Shown here: positions 1 through 7,345 of the stretch, piece after piece
Layout: each line of letters begins with the position of its first letter
Position numbering within the stretch: position 1 is the stretch's first letter
DNA from: Agaricicola taiwanensis
GTDB lineage: Bacteria > Pseudomonadota > Alphaproteobacteria > Rhizobiales > Methylopilaceae
NCBI RefSeq assembly: GCF_014635245.1
Contig: NZ_BMCP01000001.1
Span: 558,001 to 622,000 of the forward strand
Length of the DNA: 64,000 nt
Reading direction: 5' to 3'
The notes under the pieces: model-generated
What the model was told of the DNA's origin: nothing
Database searches by the model: none
What the model saw: only the letters and a program-made list of their open reading frames with translations
Program-made: the position numbers and the translations under genes

Positions 1-9
1 TTCGCTCAT
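1..9 (-). CDS. start of an unknown gene running off the left edge
   Basis: Only the first three codons (Met-Ser-Glu) lie in the window, read leftward from position 9. The complement of 17-20 is GGAG, a Shine-Dalgarno site seven bases before the ATG. A 24-bp palindrome lies 22 bp upstream of the start, the same distance and orientation as the matching palindrome before the small ORF at 3176. The product cannot be identified. By inference it may be the regulator that binds this palindrome or another gene of the same regulon. Confidence 0.45.
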
Positions 10-30
10 GTCAGTACTCCGTATGCTTCA

Positions 31-54
31 ATATGGTATGGAACCATACGATAT
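31..54. promoter_or_regulatory. palindromic operator, copy 1 of 2
   Basis: Near-perfect 24-bp dyad: left arm ATATGGTATGG, centre AA, right arm CCATACGATAT. A second copy at 3200-3223 matches 20 of 24 bases. Both sit 22-24 bp upstream of a leftward start codon, overlapping where a promoter would be. This is the placement of a repressor operator. The arms resemble GntR- or TetR-type sites, but the cognate protein is not identifiable in the window. Confidence 0.6.
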
Positions 55-87
55 TCATAATCGGCGCGGCTGTCGACTGCAAAAGGT

Positions 88-1767
88 CTATCTGCCTGAC
101 AATTTTTGTTCGCTTTCCTCCGGATCGACCCTGCTCTCCGGCTTCAGGCCTTCGATCTGCAACTCCTTGCTGATCTTGCCGTTTTCGAGATACTCCCCGC
201 GTGCTGCACGTTGCGCCGCCGCATCCCAGACGCGGTGCCACGCCCCTAGGGAATAGCCATGCCACGGCGCCTGTGGGCTAAGTCTAGGAAGATCCAACTC
301 CTCCCAGATCGCCTTCGCCCGCTCCATGTATTCTTTGCCTGGCAAGGCCAGTGGCGGCATGGGAGATTTCATCGTCGCGTCGATCAGGAGCGAGGAATCC
401 TCCTCGCCGTCGTGCTCGCGCTTCGGACCGTGCCCCTGGCCCCGATGCGGCAGGATCTGGATGTCCTGAACCGGGTTGGTTCGATAGGCCATCGCCCACA
501 GCAGCGAGTCGGGGCTGTCGACGTCGATGTCGTCGTTGACGGCGATGCAGAGCTTGCCGCAATCGCCCTTGAAATAGGCCGCGCCATAAAGCGCCCGCCA
601 GATCTCCGATCGCGGAGTGCCTGGTTCCATCGTGACAACCGTGACCCTCAGAAGGCCGGTCAGGGGTTCATGCAGCGACACCTTCCGCACACCGCGGATC
701 GATAAGGTCGATTTCAGGTGATGAGTGAACAGCGGTTCATAGGCGACCCGCTTGATCACCGAGCTCTCCGACGGCGCAACCTGACTGATGTAGCTGGGAA
801 TCACAGCGTCCTTGCGCCGGGTGACAGCGGTAACCCGCATCGGCATGTTGTATTCCTCGAGAGCGACATGCCCGTGGCTCTCACCAAACGGACCCTCGGG
901 CTCGACGCGGGTCACGTCGATCCATCCCTCGATGACAACCTCGGCCTCCGCAGGGACCATCAGCGGCACGGTCCGGGCGCGGGTGATGGCAATTGGCGCT
1001 CCCGCAAGCCCGCCCGCCACGTCGAATTCATCCACGCCGACCGGCAGTTTCTGCGGTCCCATGAACGCCACGTAGGGTGGGCAGCCCAGCACGATAGCGA
1101 TGGGCATCTCCCTGTCGCCGGCCTTCTGGTGCTTGAGATAATGCTGGTAACCGCCAGCGCCGCCGACACGCGTCGCCATGCGTACCACCAGCCTGTCCGG
1201 TGCTTTGAGGGCGCAGCGATAGGTGCCCATGTTCTGGACCCCATCCTCCGGATCGATCGTAATCACGTTGGTGGCCGTCAGGGTCGGGGCAGAATCGAAC
1301 CCCGGCGTCGATACCGGGATCGGCAGCATGTCCACGCCATGCCCCTCGCGCGACAGGATCTCGCCCTCTTCGACGATCTCCTGGCATGGTGCATTCGTGG
1401 TTTCCTGAGGTTTGATCGGGTTTGAGATCGCCCGGTCCCACTTGGCCTGGATCTCGTCCAGCGCGCAGCCCATGCCGGTGGAGTAGACGGCTCTGCTGGC
1501 CGCCATGCCACCGACGATCACCGGGATCTCGTAACGGCGTCCCTTGCCGTCACGGATATTGGTGAACAGGAACGCGCGCCGGTCCTCCTCCTTCAGACCA
1601 CCGACATACTGCCAGCGCACGAGCGGATGCATTTCGCTGTCCTTGTCCACCGGACGGTCGACGCGCATAAGCAGTCCCGCGGCGTCGAGCGCAGCGATAT
1701 GTTCGTGAAGATCACGATAGGGCCGAATGCCTTGCATACCCATTGCTTGTTTCCCTTCCACCCGCAT
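88..1767 (-). CDS. UbiD family (de)carboxylase
   Basis: Non-oxidative decarboxylase that uses prenylated FMN, typically on aromatic or alpha,beta-unsaturated acids. The chosen start gives 559 residues, slightly longer than classical UbiD. Family hallmarks are visible: the NMGTYR stretch, the VVIEG segment and the EPEGPFGESHGH block holding the conserved glutamates. A longer ORF opens at 1803, but the ATG at 1767 overlaps the TGA of the upstream ubiX as ATGA, which fits translational coupling. The cofactor is made by the adjacent UbiX. UbiD enzymes have many substrates (4-hydroxybenzoate, phthaloyl-CoA, others); absence of ubiquinone genes and presence of CoxG and CoA-transferase neighbours suggest a catabolic role. 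The exact substrate is not deducible. Confidence 0.9.
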   Translation of the reverse strand: MRVEGKQAMGMQGIRPYRDLHEHIAALDAAGLLMRVDRPVDKDSEMHPLVRWQYVGGLKEEDRRAFLFTNIRDGKGRRYEIPVIVGGMAASRAVYSTGMGCALDEIQAKWDRAISNPIKPQETTNAPCQEIVEEGEILSREGHGVDMLPIPVSTPGFDSAPTLTATNVITIDPEDGVQNMGTYRCALKAPDRLVVRMATRVGGAGGYQHYLKHQKAGDREMPIAIVLGCPPYVAFMGPQKLPVGVDEFDVAGGLAGAPIAITRARTVPLMVPAEAEVVIEGWIDVTRVEPEGPFGESHGHVALEEYNMPMRVTAVTRRKDAVIPSYISQVAPSESSVIKRVAYEPLFTHHLKSTLSIRGVRKVSLHEPLTGLLRVTVVTMEPGTPRSEIWRALYGAAYFKGDCGKLCIAVNDDIDVDSPDSLLWAMAYRTNPVQDIQILPHRGQGHGPKREHDGEEDSSLLIDATMKSPMPPLALPGKEYMERAKAIWEELDLPRLSPQAPWHGYSLGAWHRVWDAAAQRAARGEYLENGKISKELQIEGLKPESRVDPEESEQKLSGR

Positions 1768-2360
1768 CAATCCGCCCCCGAACGTTTCGGCTGGCCGTTC
1801 CATCGCACCACCGTTCCTGCGTCGAAGCCGAGCAGGTCCAGGGCCCGGCCCGCGAGATGGTTCACGATATCCATGACCGTCTGGGGCCTGTAGTAGAGCC
1901 CGATGACGGGCGGCATGACGATCGCGCCGTTGCGCAAAGCCTGGTCCATGATGCTGACGTGACCGGCGTGAAGCGGCGTCTCGCGGAACATCAGCACCAG
2001 GCGGCGGCGCTCCTTGAGACAGACGTCAGCCGCGCGGGCGATCAGATCATCGCTCATGCAGTTCGCCACAGCCGAGAGCGTCTTGACGGAACAAGGCGCG
2101 ACGATCATGCCTTCATGACGGAACGAGCCGCTTGCGATGCTGGCCCCGATGTCCTTGAAGCTGTGCGTCCGGTGAGCCAGTGCCGACACGGCATCTACCG
2201 AATAATCGGTTTCGATCGGAAGGGTGCGCATCGCGGCCGGCGACATGACCAGATGCGTTTCAACGCCGTCTATCCCCCACAGGATTTCGAGCAGCCTGAT
2301 GCCTAGGATCGTGCCCGATGCGCCGGTGATGGCGACAATGATGCGCCGGGTCTCGCTCAT
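1767..2360 (-). CDS. ubiX: flavin prenyltransferase UbiX
   Basis: 197 residues. Prenylates FMN with dimethylallyl phosphate to give the prenyl-FMN cofactor needed by UbiD. The N-terminal ITGASGTILGIRLLE loop, the VAPCSVKTLSAVANCMSDDL segment and the RRLVLMFRETPL stretch are the family signatures. It starts within the TGA of the 37-codon ORF upstream (ATGA) and its own TGA overlaps the ubiD start, so three genes appear translationally coupled. Length is normal. Function is secure from sequence; that it serves the neighbouring UbiD is inferred from the overlap. Confidence 0.93.
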   Translation of the reverse strand: MSETRRIIVAITGASGTILGIRLLEILWGIDGVETHLVMSPAAMRTLPIETDYSVDAVSALAHRTHSFKDIGASIASGSFRHEGMIVAPCSVKTLSAVANCMSDDLIARAADVCLKERRRLVLMFRETPLHAGHVSIMDQALRNGAIVMPPVIGLYYRPQTVMDIVNHLAGRALDLLGFDAGTVVRWNGQPKRSGAD

Positions 2361-2470
2361 TGGGTCGTCCCCAGGCGCTCGATAAACCTCTCGGCAGCAT
2401 TTACGAATTCTGCGCGCCGCTCGATCGCGGAGACAGTCCTGATCATCTTTCCGCGCACCATACTCATCAT
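2357..2470 (-). CDS. 37-residue small ORF between coxG-like and ubiX
   Basis: Starts with ATGATG at 2470, preceded directly by a GCGGAG ribosome site, and ends in a TGA that overlaps the ubiX ATG as ATGA. The coxG-like gene stops only ten bases before it. The peptide is basic and its middle (about residues 12-33, with SAIERRAEFVNAAERFIERL) would form an amphipathic helix. No family is recognised. It could be a real small subunit of the decarboxylase system or only a coupling ORF that delivers ribosomes to ubiX. Too short for standard gene callers. Confidence 0.5.
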   Translation of the reverse strand: MMSMVRGKMIRTVSAIERRAEFVNAAERFIERLGTTQ

Positions 2471-2480
2471 CTCCGCGCCC

Positions 2481-2942
2481 TCAGCCGACTTTTTCATCTT
2501 GAGAAAAGTGATTGCGCAGCGAGACGAAAAACTGGTTCGTGAGGTGTTTGGAGACCGATTTCAGCACTCGCTGGCCGACCCCGGCCACGAGGCCCCCGAT
2601 CTCTCCCTCACCGGAATAGTCGAGGCGCGAGCGATCGGCGCTGATCTCTGTGATGGTGAATCTTGCAGAGCCATTGCCCGTACCGAGCGTGCCGCCGCCG
2701 GAAACGCTGAGCCAACAGGTTTCAGGTGGCACCTTTTCGGTCAAAGCAACCTTGCCGTCGAAGGAGCCGCTGACGGCCGCAACCTTGAGGCCGAGCTTGA
2801 CATCATAGCTGTCCTGCGCCGTCTCCATCATCTCCTTGCATCCGGGGATGCAGCGCGCCAGGACGTCCGGATCGTTCAACGCAGTCCAGAGAGCTTCTCG
2901 CCCCGCCTCGACCTCCTCACTGCCGCTGAGTTCCATCTTCAT
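2481..2942 (-). CDS. CoxG-like SRPBCC family protein
   Basis: 153 residues from the ATG at 2942, which has a GAGGAG ribosome site 13 bases upstream; the reading frame stays open to 3041 but family members begin at the equivalent of MKMELSGSEEV. The segment ALNDPDVLARCIPGCKEM is typical of carbon monoxide dehydrogenase subunit G (CoxG) in the START/SRPBCC fold, and the later part carries FTITEISADRSRLDYSGEGE and GGLVAGVGQRVL. CoxG proteins associate with molybdenum hydroxylases or appear in catabolic operons; none of the hydroxylase subunits is seen here. A role beside UbiD is inferred from the operon only. Confidence 0.82.
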   Translation of the reverse strand: MKMELSGSEEVEAGREALWTALNDPDVLARCIPGCKEMMETAQDSYDVKLGLKVAAVSGSFDGKVALTEKVPPETCWLSVSGGGTLGTGNGSARFTITEISADRSRLDYSGEGEIGGLVAGVGQRVLKSVSKHLTNQFFVSLRNHFSQDEKVG

Positions 2943-2958
2943 GCCTTGGCCCATCTCC

Positions 2959-3069
2959 TCACTGGCCGGCATATCGAAGCGATGCCGAACCATGACTTCG
3001 CGGACGGGTGCCGTCGACGCCGGCCTTGTCAGGGGCCACAAGCGGCTGCGGTATGCCGGAGCCGATCAT
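2959..3069 (-). CDS. 36-residue small ORF overlapping the preceding one
   Basis: Opens in a TGATG overlap with the stop of the 35-residue ORF upstream and ends 16 bases before the coxG-like start. Proline- and glycine-rich beginning (MIGSGIPQPLVAPDK). No family recognised. It may be a real coupled peptide, or, with its neighbour, the remnant of one longer frameshifted gene. Coding potential is not established. Confidence 0.25.
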   Translation of the reverse strand: MIGSGIPQPLVAPDKAGVDGTRPRSHGSASLRYAGQ

Positions 3070-3176
3070 CACGTGGCTCCCGTCTCGGCCATGCGGCGGG
3101 CCCCGAGTGCCCGCACTGGAAGCTTGGCCGCGGCGCGGCGCCGATAGGCTGTGTCGGTAAGCAATTCATCAAGCAT
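3069..3176 (-). CDS. 35-residue leader ORF of the ubiD operon
   Basis: First ORF after the operator at 3200-3223. It has a strong AGGGAGGTG ribosome site next to the ATG at 3176. The arrangement operator, 24 bp, start codon repeats that of the gene leaving the left edge, which supports a genuine start here. The peptide is basic (YRRRAAAKLPVRALGARR). It is weakly like the first helix of FMN-dependent hydroxyacid dehydrogenases, too weak for assignment. Alternatives are a leader peptide or a truncated gene whose body has been lost. Confidence 0.4.
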   Translation of the reverse strand: MLDELLTDTAYRRRAAAKLPVRALGARRMAETGAT

Positions 3177-3199
3177 CGACACCTCCCTGTTCGCCAGCC

Positions 3200-3223
3200 A
3201 TATGGTATGAGCCCATACGATAG
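3200..3223. promoter_or_regulatory. palindromic operator, copy 2 of 2
   Basis: Left arm ATATGGTATG, four-base centre AGCC, right arm CATACGATAG. It matches copy 1 at 31-54 in 20 of 24 positions and sits 24 bp upstream of the ATG at 3176. It therefore probably controls the leftward ubiD operon together with the gene at the left edge. Confidence 0.6.
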
Positions 3224-3483
3224 TGAAATTATCGACCGCGTCAATCGAAAGACCCAATAATAATGCATCAATTGGGCAGATGTCTTGATTGCGCAGGCAG
3301 TGTCCGGTGCAAAGACCCCTGCTGACTGCTACAATGAAGTGGATCAATGTCTACATGCCCAGCGACCCCTTAGATCCCGATCGCCTTCGACACACGCTTC
3401 GGGCAAGCGCGGTTGAAAGCGAGGAAACGGCTTTAATCGATCAGAACGAGCCGCGGTGCCATGCTTCCGCTACACAAGTTCGG

Positions 3484-3555
3484 TTCGAAAAAGCTGTCCT
3501 ATGCATGCTCATTTCGAAATTGTCATTGCCGCCGCCGCCGCCCTACGTTTCGAAA
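3484..3555. promoter_or_regulatory. three TTCGAAA sites upstream of the CaiB operon
   Basis: The 425-bp space between the leftward small ORF (3176) and the CaiB gene (3602) holds no convincing gene. It contains the operator at 3200-3223, five GCC repeats at 3528-3542 and three copies of TTCGAAA at 3484, 3513 and 3549; the middle one lies in the perfect palindrome ATTTCGAAAT (3511-3520). The cluster ends about 46 bp before the CaiB start, suitable for a regulator binding region. No regulator for it is encoded nearby. Confidence 0.35.
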
Positions 3556-3601
3556 AAATGCGCACTTCAACGGTGCGCCAGAATGTTAGGGAGGAAGCCT
3601 G

Positions 3602-4798
3602 TTGCTGAGTGGCTTGCGAATTCTTGATCTGACATGGGTGCTCGGCGGCCCGTTCGCAGGCCAGTTGCTGGCGCAGCTTGGCGCAGAAGTCATCAAGATC
3701 GAAACGCTTGATGGTGATCTCTCGCGCTCCGTCCCGCCCCATTGGATCAACGGCGATTCAGCCTATTTCCTGTCGGTGAATCGCGGCAAGAAATCCATCG
3801 CCCTCGACCTGAAATCGACGGGCGGACGCGAGGCCTTTCACCGCCTGGTCGAAAAGGCGGACGCGGTCATGTACGGCTTTGCGCCGGACGTTCCGAAGCG
3901 GCTAGGCATCGACCATGACAGTTTGAAAAAAATCAATCAGCGCATTTGCGTGGCCGAGCTCATCGGCCTGCACGACGAGGGAGAGTATTCCAGCGCGCCG
4001 GCCTATGACCTGATCGTCCAGGCTATGGGCGGCGTAATGAGCATCACCGGTCCTGAAGGCGGCGATCCTGTCCGAGTGGGATATCAGATCGGAGATCTCT
4101 CAGGCGGGCTTTACCTCGCCCTGGCCCTCACCTCCACGCTTGCCGCCGCAGCCCGCGACGGGCAAGGGCGCAAAATCCAGATTTCCCTTCTCGACTGCCA
4201 GGTCGCGTTGTTGACGTGGCAGGCGCAGAACTATTTCGCCTCGGGGGAGATTCCTGTCGCCCGCGGGTCGCGCAATCCGGTCCTGGCGCCAAGCGAAACC
4301 TACCGTTGCGGCGACGGCCGGTTCCTGGCCATCTCTCCGACCGGCGATAATTTCTGGCGCAAGTTCTGCCAGATCATCGATCGCCCGGACCTGGTTACCG
4401 ATCCGGCCTACGCGACCCGATCCGCCCGAATCCAGAACGGGATGGAGCTTTCCAAAATCCTCGGCGCGATCTTTGAGACGCAGCCGGCCGCGACCTGGAC
4501 CAAGCGCTTCTTTGACGAACGTGTGCCTGCCGCACTGGTCCAGAACGTGGCCGAAGCCGTCCAGCAGCCGGTGGCGGTGATGCGCAACATGGTTGAGGAG
4601 GTTGCTGCCGTACAATCTGGCAAGTCCAGCCGCTTCCTCGGCAGTCCGTTCAAGTATCAGGGCAGCGAGCCTCTGACCTATCCGCCGGGGCTTGGCCAGC
4701 ACAGCCGCGAGATCTTGCGCGATGTGTGCGGCTACTCCGATGCGCACATCGACGAACTTCTCCAGACAAATGCCGTGAAACAGGAGTCACAGGAATGA
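3602..4798 (+). CDS. CaiB/BaiF family CoA-transferase (type III)
   Basis: 398 residues, the usual family length. Type III transferases move CoA between organic acids through an aspartyl-CoA intermediate. N-terminal MLSGLRILDLTWVLGGPFAG and the GAEVIKIE strand are diagnostic; the catalytic Asp probably lies in GYQIGDLSGG (around residue 166). Start is TTG, supported by GGGAGG eight bases upstream. Its stop overlaps the next start as ATGA, so it opens a tightly coupled operon of two hot-dog hydratases, an ABC importer and a lyase. It most likely activates the imported acid as its CoA thioester; the acid is unknown. Confidence 0.9.
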   Translation: MLSGLRILDLTWVLGGPFAGQLLAQLGAEVIKIETLDGDLSRSVPPHWINGDSAYFLSVNRGKKSIALDLKSTGGREAFHRLVEKADAVMYGFAPDVPKRLGIDHDSLKKINQRICVAELIGLHDEGEYSSAPAYDLIVQAMGGVMSITGPEGGDPVRVGYQIGDLSGGLYLALALTSTLAAAARDGQGRKIQISLLDCQVALLTWQAQNYFASGEIPVARGSRNPVLAPSETYRCGDGRFLAISPTGDNFWRKFCQIIDRPDLVTDPAYATRSARIQNGMELSKILGAIFETQPAATWTKRFFDERVPAALVQNVAEAVQQPVAVMRNMVEEVAAVQSGKSSRFLGSPFKYQGSEPLTYPPGLGQHSREILRDVCGYSDAHIDELLQTNAVKQESQE

Positions 4799-5247
4799 CG
4801 AGACCCAGCGACATCAAACCCCGCGAGGGAGACCTCCCCGGCAGCAAGTTTTCCGACTTCGAGATCGGTGCGGAATTGCCGGAAACGCGATTTACCATTA
4901 CCCCGGACATCATCGCGGAATATGCCAGATCGGTGGAAAGCGATCCCCGCGGCATCGAGGTCGATGGCCGCCGCGCGGCCTTACCGTCTGTTCTGTTCGT
5001 CTATCTGATGTCCGTCTTTTACCGGCGCTATCCGCCGGCCCAGGGCGGCATCATGGCAGGAAATGTCCTGCGCTCGTTCAGCCCGATCTGGGCCGATGAG
5101 GAAACTGAGGTTGTCGGCACCGGCAGGGTCGAAGACAAGTTCACGAAGAAGGGGCGCAACTACATTAAGTATTCCGCCGTCTTCCATCGCGCGGACAACG
5201 GCATGAAGATTGCCGAGGCAGTCAATACGTCAACCTTCCCAAACTGA
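4795..5247 (+). CDS. MaoC-like hot-dog protein lacking the hydratase motif
   Basis: 150 residues from the ATG that overlaps the CaiB stop (an upstream in-frame extension to 4726 lies inside CaiB and is rejected). The fold is suggested by the KFSDFEIGAELPETRFTITP beginning, as in MaoC/FAS1A-type proteins. The GDxNPxH hydratase signature is missing; the region instead reads YARSVESDPRGIEVDGRR. This suggests a non-catalytic partner that pairs with the next gene product in a heteromeric enoyl-CoA hydratase, as in other two-subunit MaoC enzymes. That pairing is inference from order and complementarity. Confidence 0.75.
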   Translation: MTRPSDIKPREGDLPGSKFSDFEIGAELPETRFTITPDIIAEYARSVESDPRGIEVDGRRAALPSVLFVYLMSVFYRRYPPAQGGIMAGNVLRSFSPIWADEETEVVGTGRVEDKFTKKGRNYIKYSAVFHRADNGMKIAEAVNTSTFPN

Positions 5248-5257
5248 GGGTCTTTCA

Positions 5258-5590
5258 ATGAAGCGCAAATACCCGATTACTCAGGAGATGATCGATCGCT
5301 ACGGCGTCATCAATGGCGATAACGACATCATTCACTACGATCATGATTATGCGGTCAAGCGCGGCTTCCGCGGGACACTTGCCCATGGTCTCATGGTGTC
5401 CGGTTATGCCGTCGACATGGCTTGCGAGAAATGGGGCAAGGACTTCTTCTACAATGGCGAGATAGACGTGCGATTCCGTGGGCCGGTGATCCCAAACGAC
5501 GTAGTGGAGATCAGCGTCGATCCCGGCGAGCTCCGCGCCGTGACAGCCGATGGCGACGCCCTGGTCGGGAAAATCGGGTTGAGGAAATAG
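5258..5590 (+). CDS. MaoC family dehydratase/hydratase, catalytic subunit
   Basis: 110 residues, a single hot-dog domain. The segment INGDNDIIHYDHDYA contains the hydratase-2 dyad, Asp21 and His26 of the chosen start, followed by the FRGTLAHGLMVSGY helix. It would add water to, or remove it from, an acyl-CoA. Start at 5258 is 10 bases after the previous stop; a longer frame from 5210 overlaps the upstream gene. Placed between the CoA-transferase and the lyase, it probably hydrates the CoA thioester before cleavage. Confidence 0.82.
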   Translation: MKRKYPITQEMIDRYGVINGDNDIIHYDHDYAVKRGFRGTLAHGLMVSGYAVDMACEKWGKDFFYNGEIDVRFRGPVIPNDVVEISVDPGELRAVTADGDALVGKIGLRK

Positions 5591-5593
5591 GCT

Positions 5594-7345
5594 TTGACGT
5601 CGGCTCAGGGACAAACATCAGCAACCGCCCGACTGGCCGCTCCACCAGCCGCACTGAACCGCTGGTGGTGGCGCCCTGAAGGCGCCATCCAATGGGCCGT
5701 TGCGGTCGTTGTGGTGTTCCTGATCCTTGCCCCGATCGTCCCCTTGTTGATGCAGGCCGTTTCTTCGGAGGCGCTCTACAAGGCCGACCGGCACACCACG
5801 ATCGGCAATTTCGTCCGCCTGCTGAACGACCCGGCATTTGGCAGAGCGCTGGCGAACTCGATGCTCTTTGCTTGCATTGGTACCGTGCTGGCGCAGGGCA
5901 TCGGCGCCACCCTTGCGGTCCTGGTCGGCCGCACGAATATGGGATTGCGCGGGCTGCTTGGAAATCTGGTCCTTTGGCCGGTCTTTATTTCACACCTGGT
6001 CATCACCACGGGCTGGTCCATCGTCTATGGTCCCGCCGGCTACTTCACCACCATATGGAAGCAGCATCTGGGCACGGAGTTCTGGTCGCTCTACACGATT
6101 CCCGGCATGGCGCTGGTCGCGGCCGTGACGCAGGCGCCCATCGCCTATCTTTATTGCCTTGGCTCCCTGCGATCCTCCGATCCCACCCTGGAAGATTCGG
6201 CCCGCGCGGCAGGACTGCGTCCGGCCCAGATCTTCCGGCGCATCACGCTGCCGCTTCTCACCCCGGCGCTTCTCGTGTCCGGTATTCTGAATTTCGTGAT
6301 GATGCTCGAAGTCGTGTCGATCCCACTCATCTTTGGTCGACCGGCAAGGATCGAGTTGTTGATGTCGTACATCTACGAGCGCTCCAAGTCGGTCGCCACG
6401 CCCGACTATGGACTTGTCGCCGCCGCGGCGACACTGCTCGTCGTGCTGGTTCTGGTCCTGGTGGCGCTGCAACGCGTCATCCTCAGAAACCCACAGCGCT
6501 TTGTCACCGTGGGCGGCAAGGCGCAGCGGCCAAGGCAATTCTCGCTCGGCCCCTGGCGCTGGGTGGCGACTGGTCTGGTCGCCGCCTATGCAGTCCTATT
6601 CGTCCTGCTGCCGCTGGCGGGCGTCGTGGCCTATGCCTTCGCCAAGCTGCTGACGCCGCTCGTCCCCTTCACAAGGGTCATAACGATCGACAATTTCCTC
6701 ACGGTCTGGAACACGGAGACCTATCGTCGCTCCGTCATCAATTCCATGCTCATCTCGACGATTGGCGGGGCTGTGGTCACCTTCATCGTCACCATGCTGG
6801 CGCTGGTCGTTCACCGTTCCAAATTTCGGTTTGGGCGCGAGCTCGACATGATCTCGCTTCTGCCGCGCGCGGTGCCTGGAATGATCGCCGGCATCGGCAT
6901 TTACTATGTCACCACTCTCATTCCGCCGCTCGGCGCCCTGCGCCAGACGATCGTGATCCTGATGATCGCCTTCGCGATGCGTTACATCCCGCTCGGCTAT
7001 GGTGCAGTGGCAACAGCGATCCTGAAGATCGACCCGCAGCTCGACCGGTCCGCCAGATCGGTTGGCGCCGACTGGTGGCTGACGCAGCGTAAAGTGGTCA
7101 TGCCGCTGCTGGTTCCGGCCATGATATCGAGCTACGCATTGCTGTTCGTCTATTTTCTCAAGGACTACTCGACGGGCCTCTTCCTGGTCGCGCCCGGAAG
7201 CGAAGTCTTGGGCACAACCATGCTGCAGATGTTCGTGTCGGGTCAGACCGGCCCCGCCTGTGCGCTGGCCACGATCCAGCTCGTGCTCACGGTCCTGTTC
7301 GTGTTGCTTCTACGCCGGATAACAGGAGTTTCGATCCATGGCTGA
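5594..7345 (+). CDS. iron(III)-type ABC transporter permease, fused double domain
   Basis: 583 residues with two BPD-type permease halves in one chain (about 30-300 and 330-580), the FbpB/ThiP architecture of iron, thiamine and related importers. Each half carries the EAA-type loop: EDSARAAGLRPAQIFRRITL in the first and LDRSARSVGADWWLTQRKVV in the second. TTG start with GAGGAAATAG upstream, three bases after the MaoC stop; its end overlaps the ATPase start by eight bases. Despite the family name, such systems also import organic acids and phosphonates. Here the enzymes around it suggest an organic acid. Confidence 0.88.
   Translation: MTSAQGQTSATARLAAPPAALNRWWWRPEGAIQWAVAVVVVFLILAPIVPLLMQAVSSEALYKADRHTTIGNFVRLLNDPAFGRALANSMLFACIGTVLAQGIGATLAVLVGRTNMGLRGLLGNLVLWPVFISHLVITTGWSIVYGPAGYFTTIWKQHLGTEFWSLYTIPGMALVAAVTQAPIAYLYCLGSLRSSDPTLEDSARAAGLRPAQIFRRITLPLLTPALLVSGILNFVMMLEVVSIPLIFGRPARIELLMSYIYERSKSVATPDYGLVAAAATLLVVLVLVLVALQRVILRNPQRFVTVGGKAQRPRQFSLGPWRWVATGLVAAYAVLFVLLPLAGVVAYAFAKLLTPLVPFTRVITIDNFLTVWNTETYRRSVINSMLISTIGGAVVTFIVTMLALVVHRSKFRFGRELDMISLLPRAVPGMIAGIGIYYVTTLIPPLGALRQTIVILMIAFAMRYIPLGYGAVATAILKIDPQLDRSARSVGADWWLTQRKVVMPLLVPAMISSYALLFVYFLKDYSTGLFLVAPGSEVLGTTMLQMFVSGQTGPACALATIQLVLTVLFVLLLRRITGVSIHG

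Noticed and set aside
3528..3542. five GCC repeats
   Set aside because: Short simple repeat in non-coding DNA, no clear role.
3289..3627. 112-codon rightward ORF
   Set aside because: Runs through the GCC repeats and the TTCGAAA array into the CaiB start; no family resemblance.
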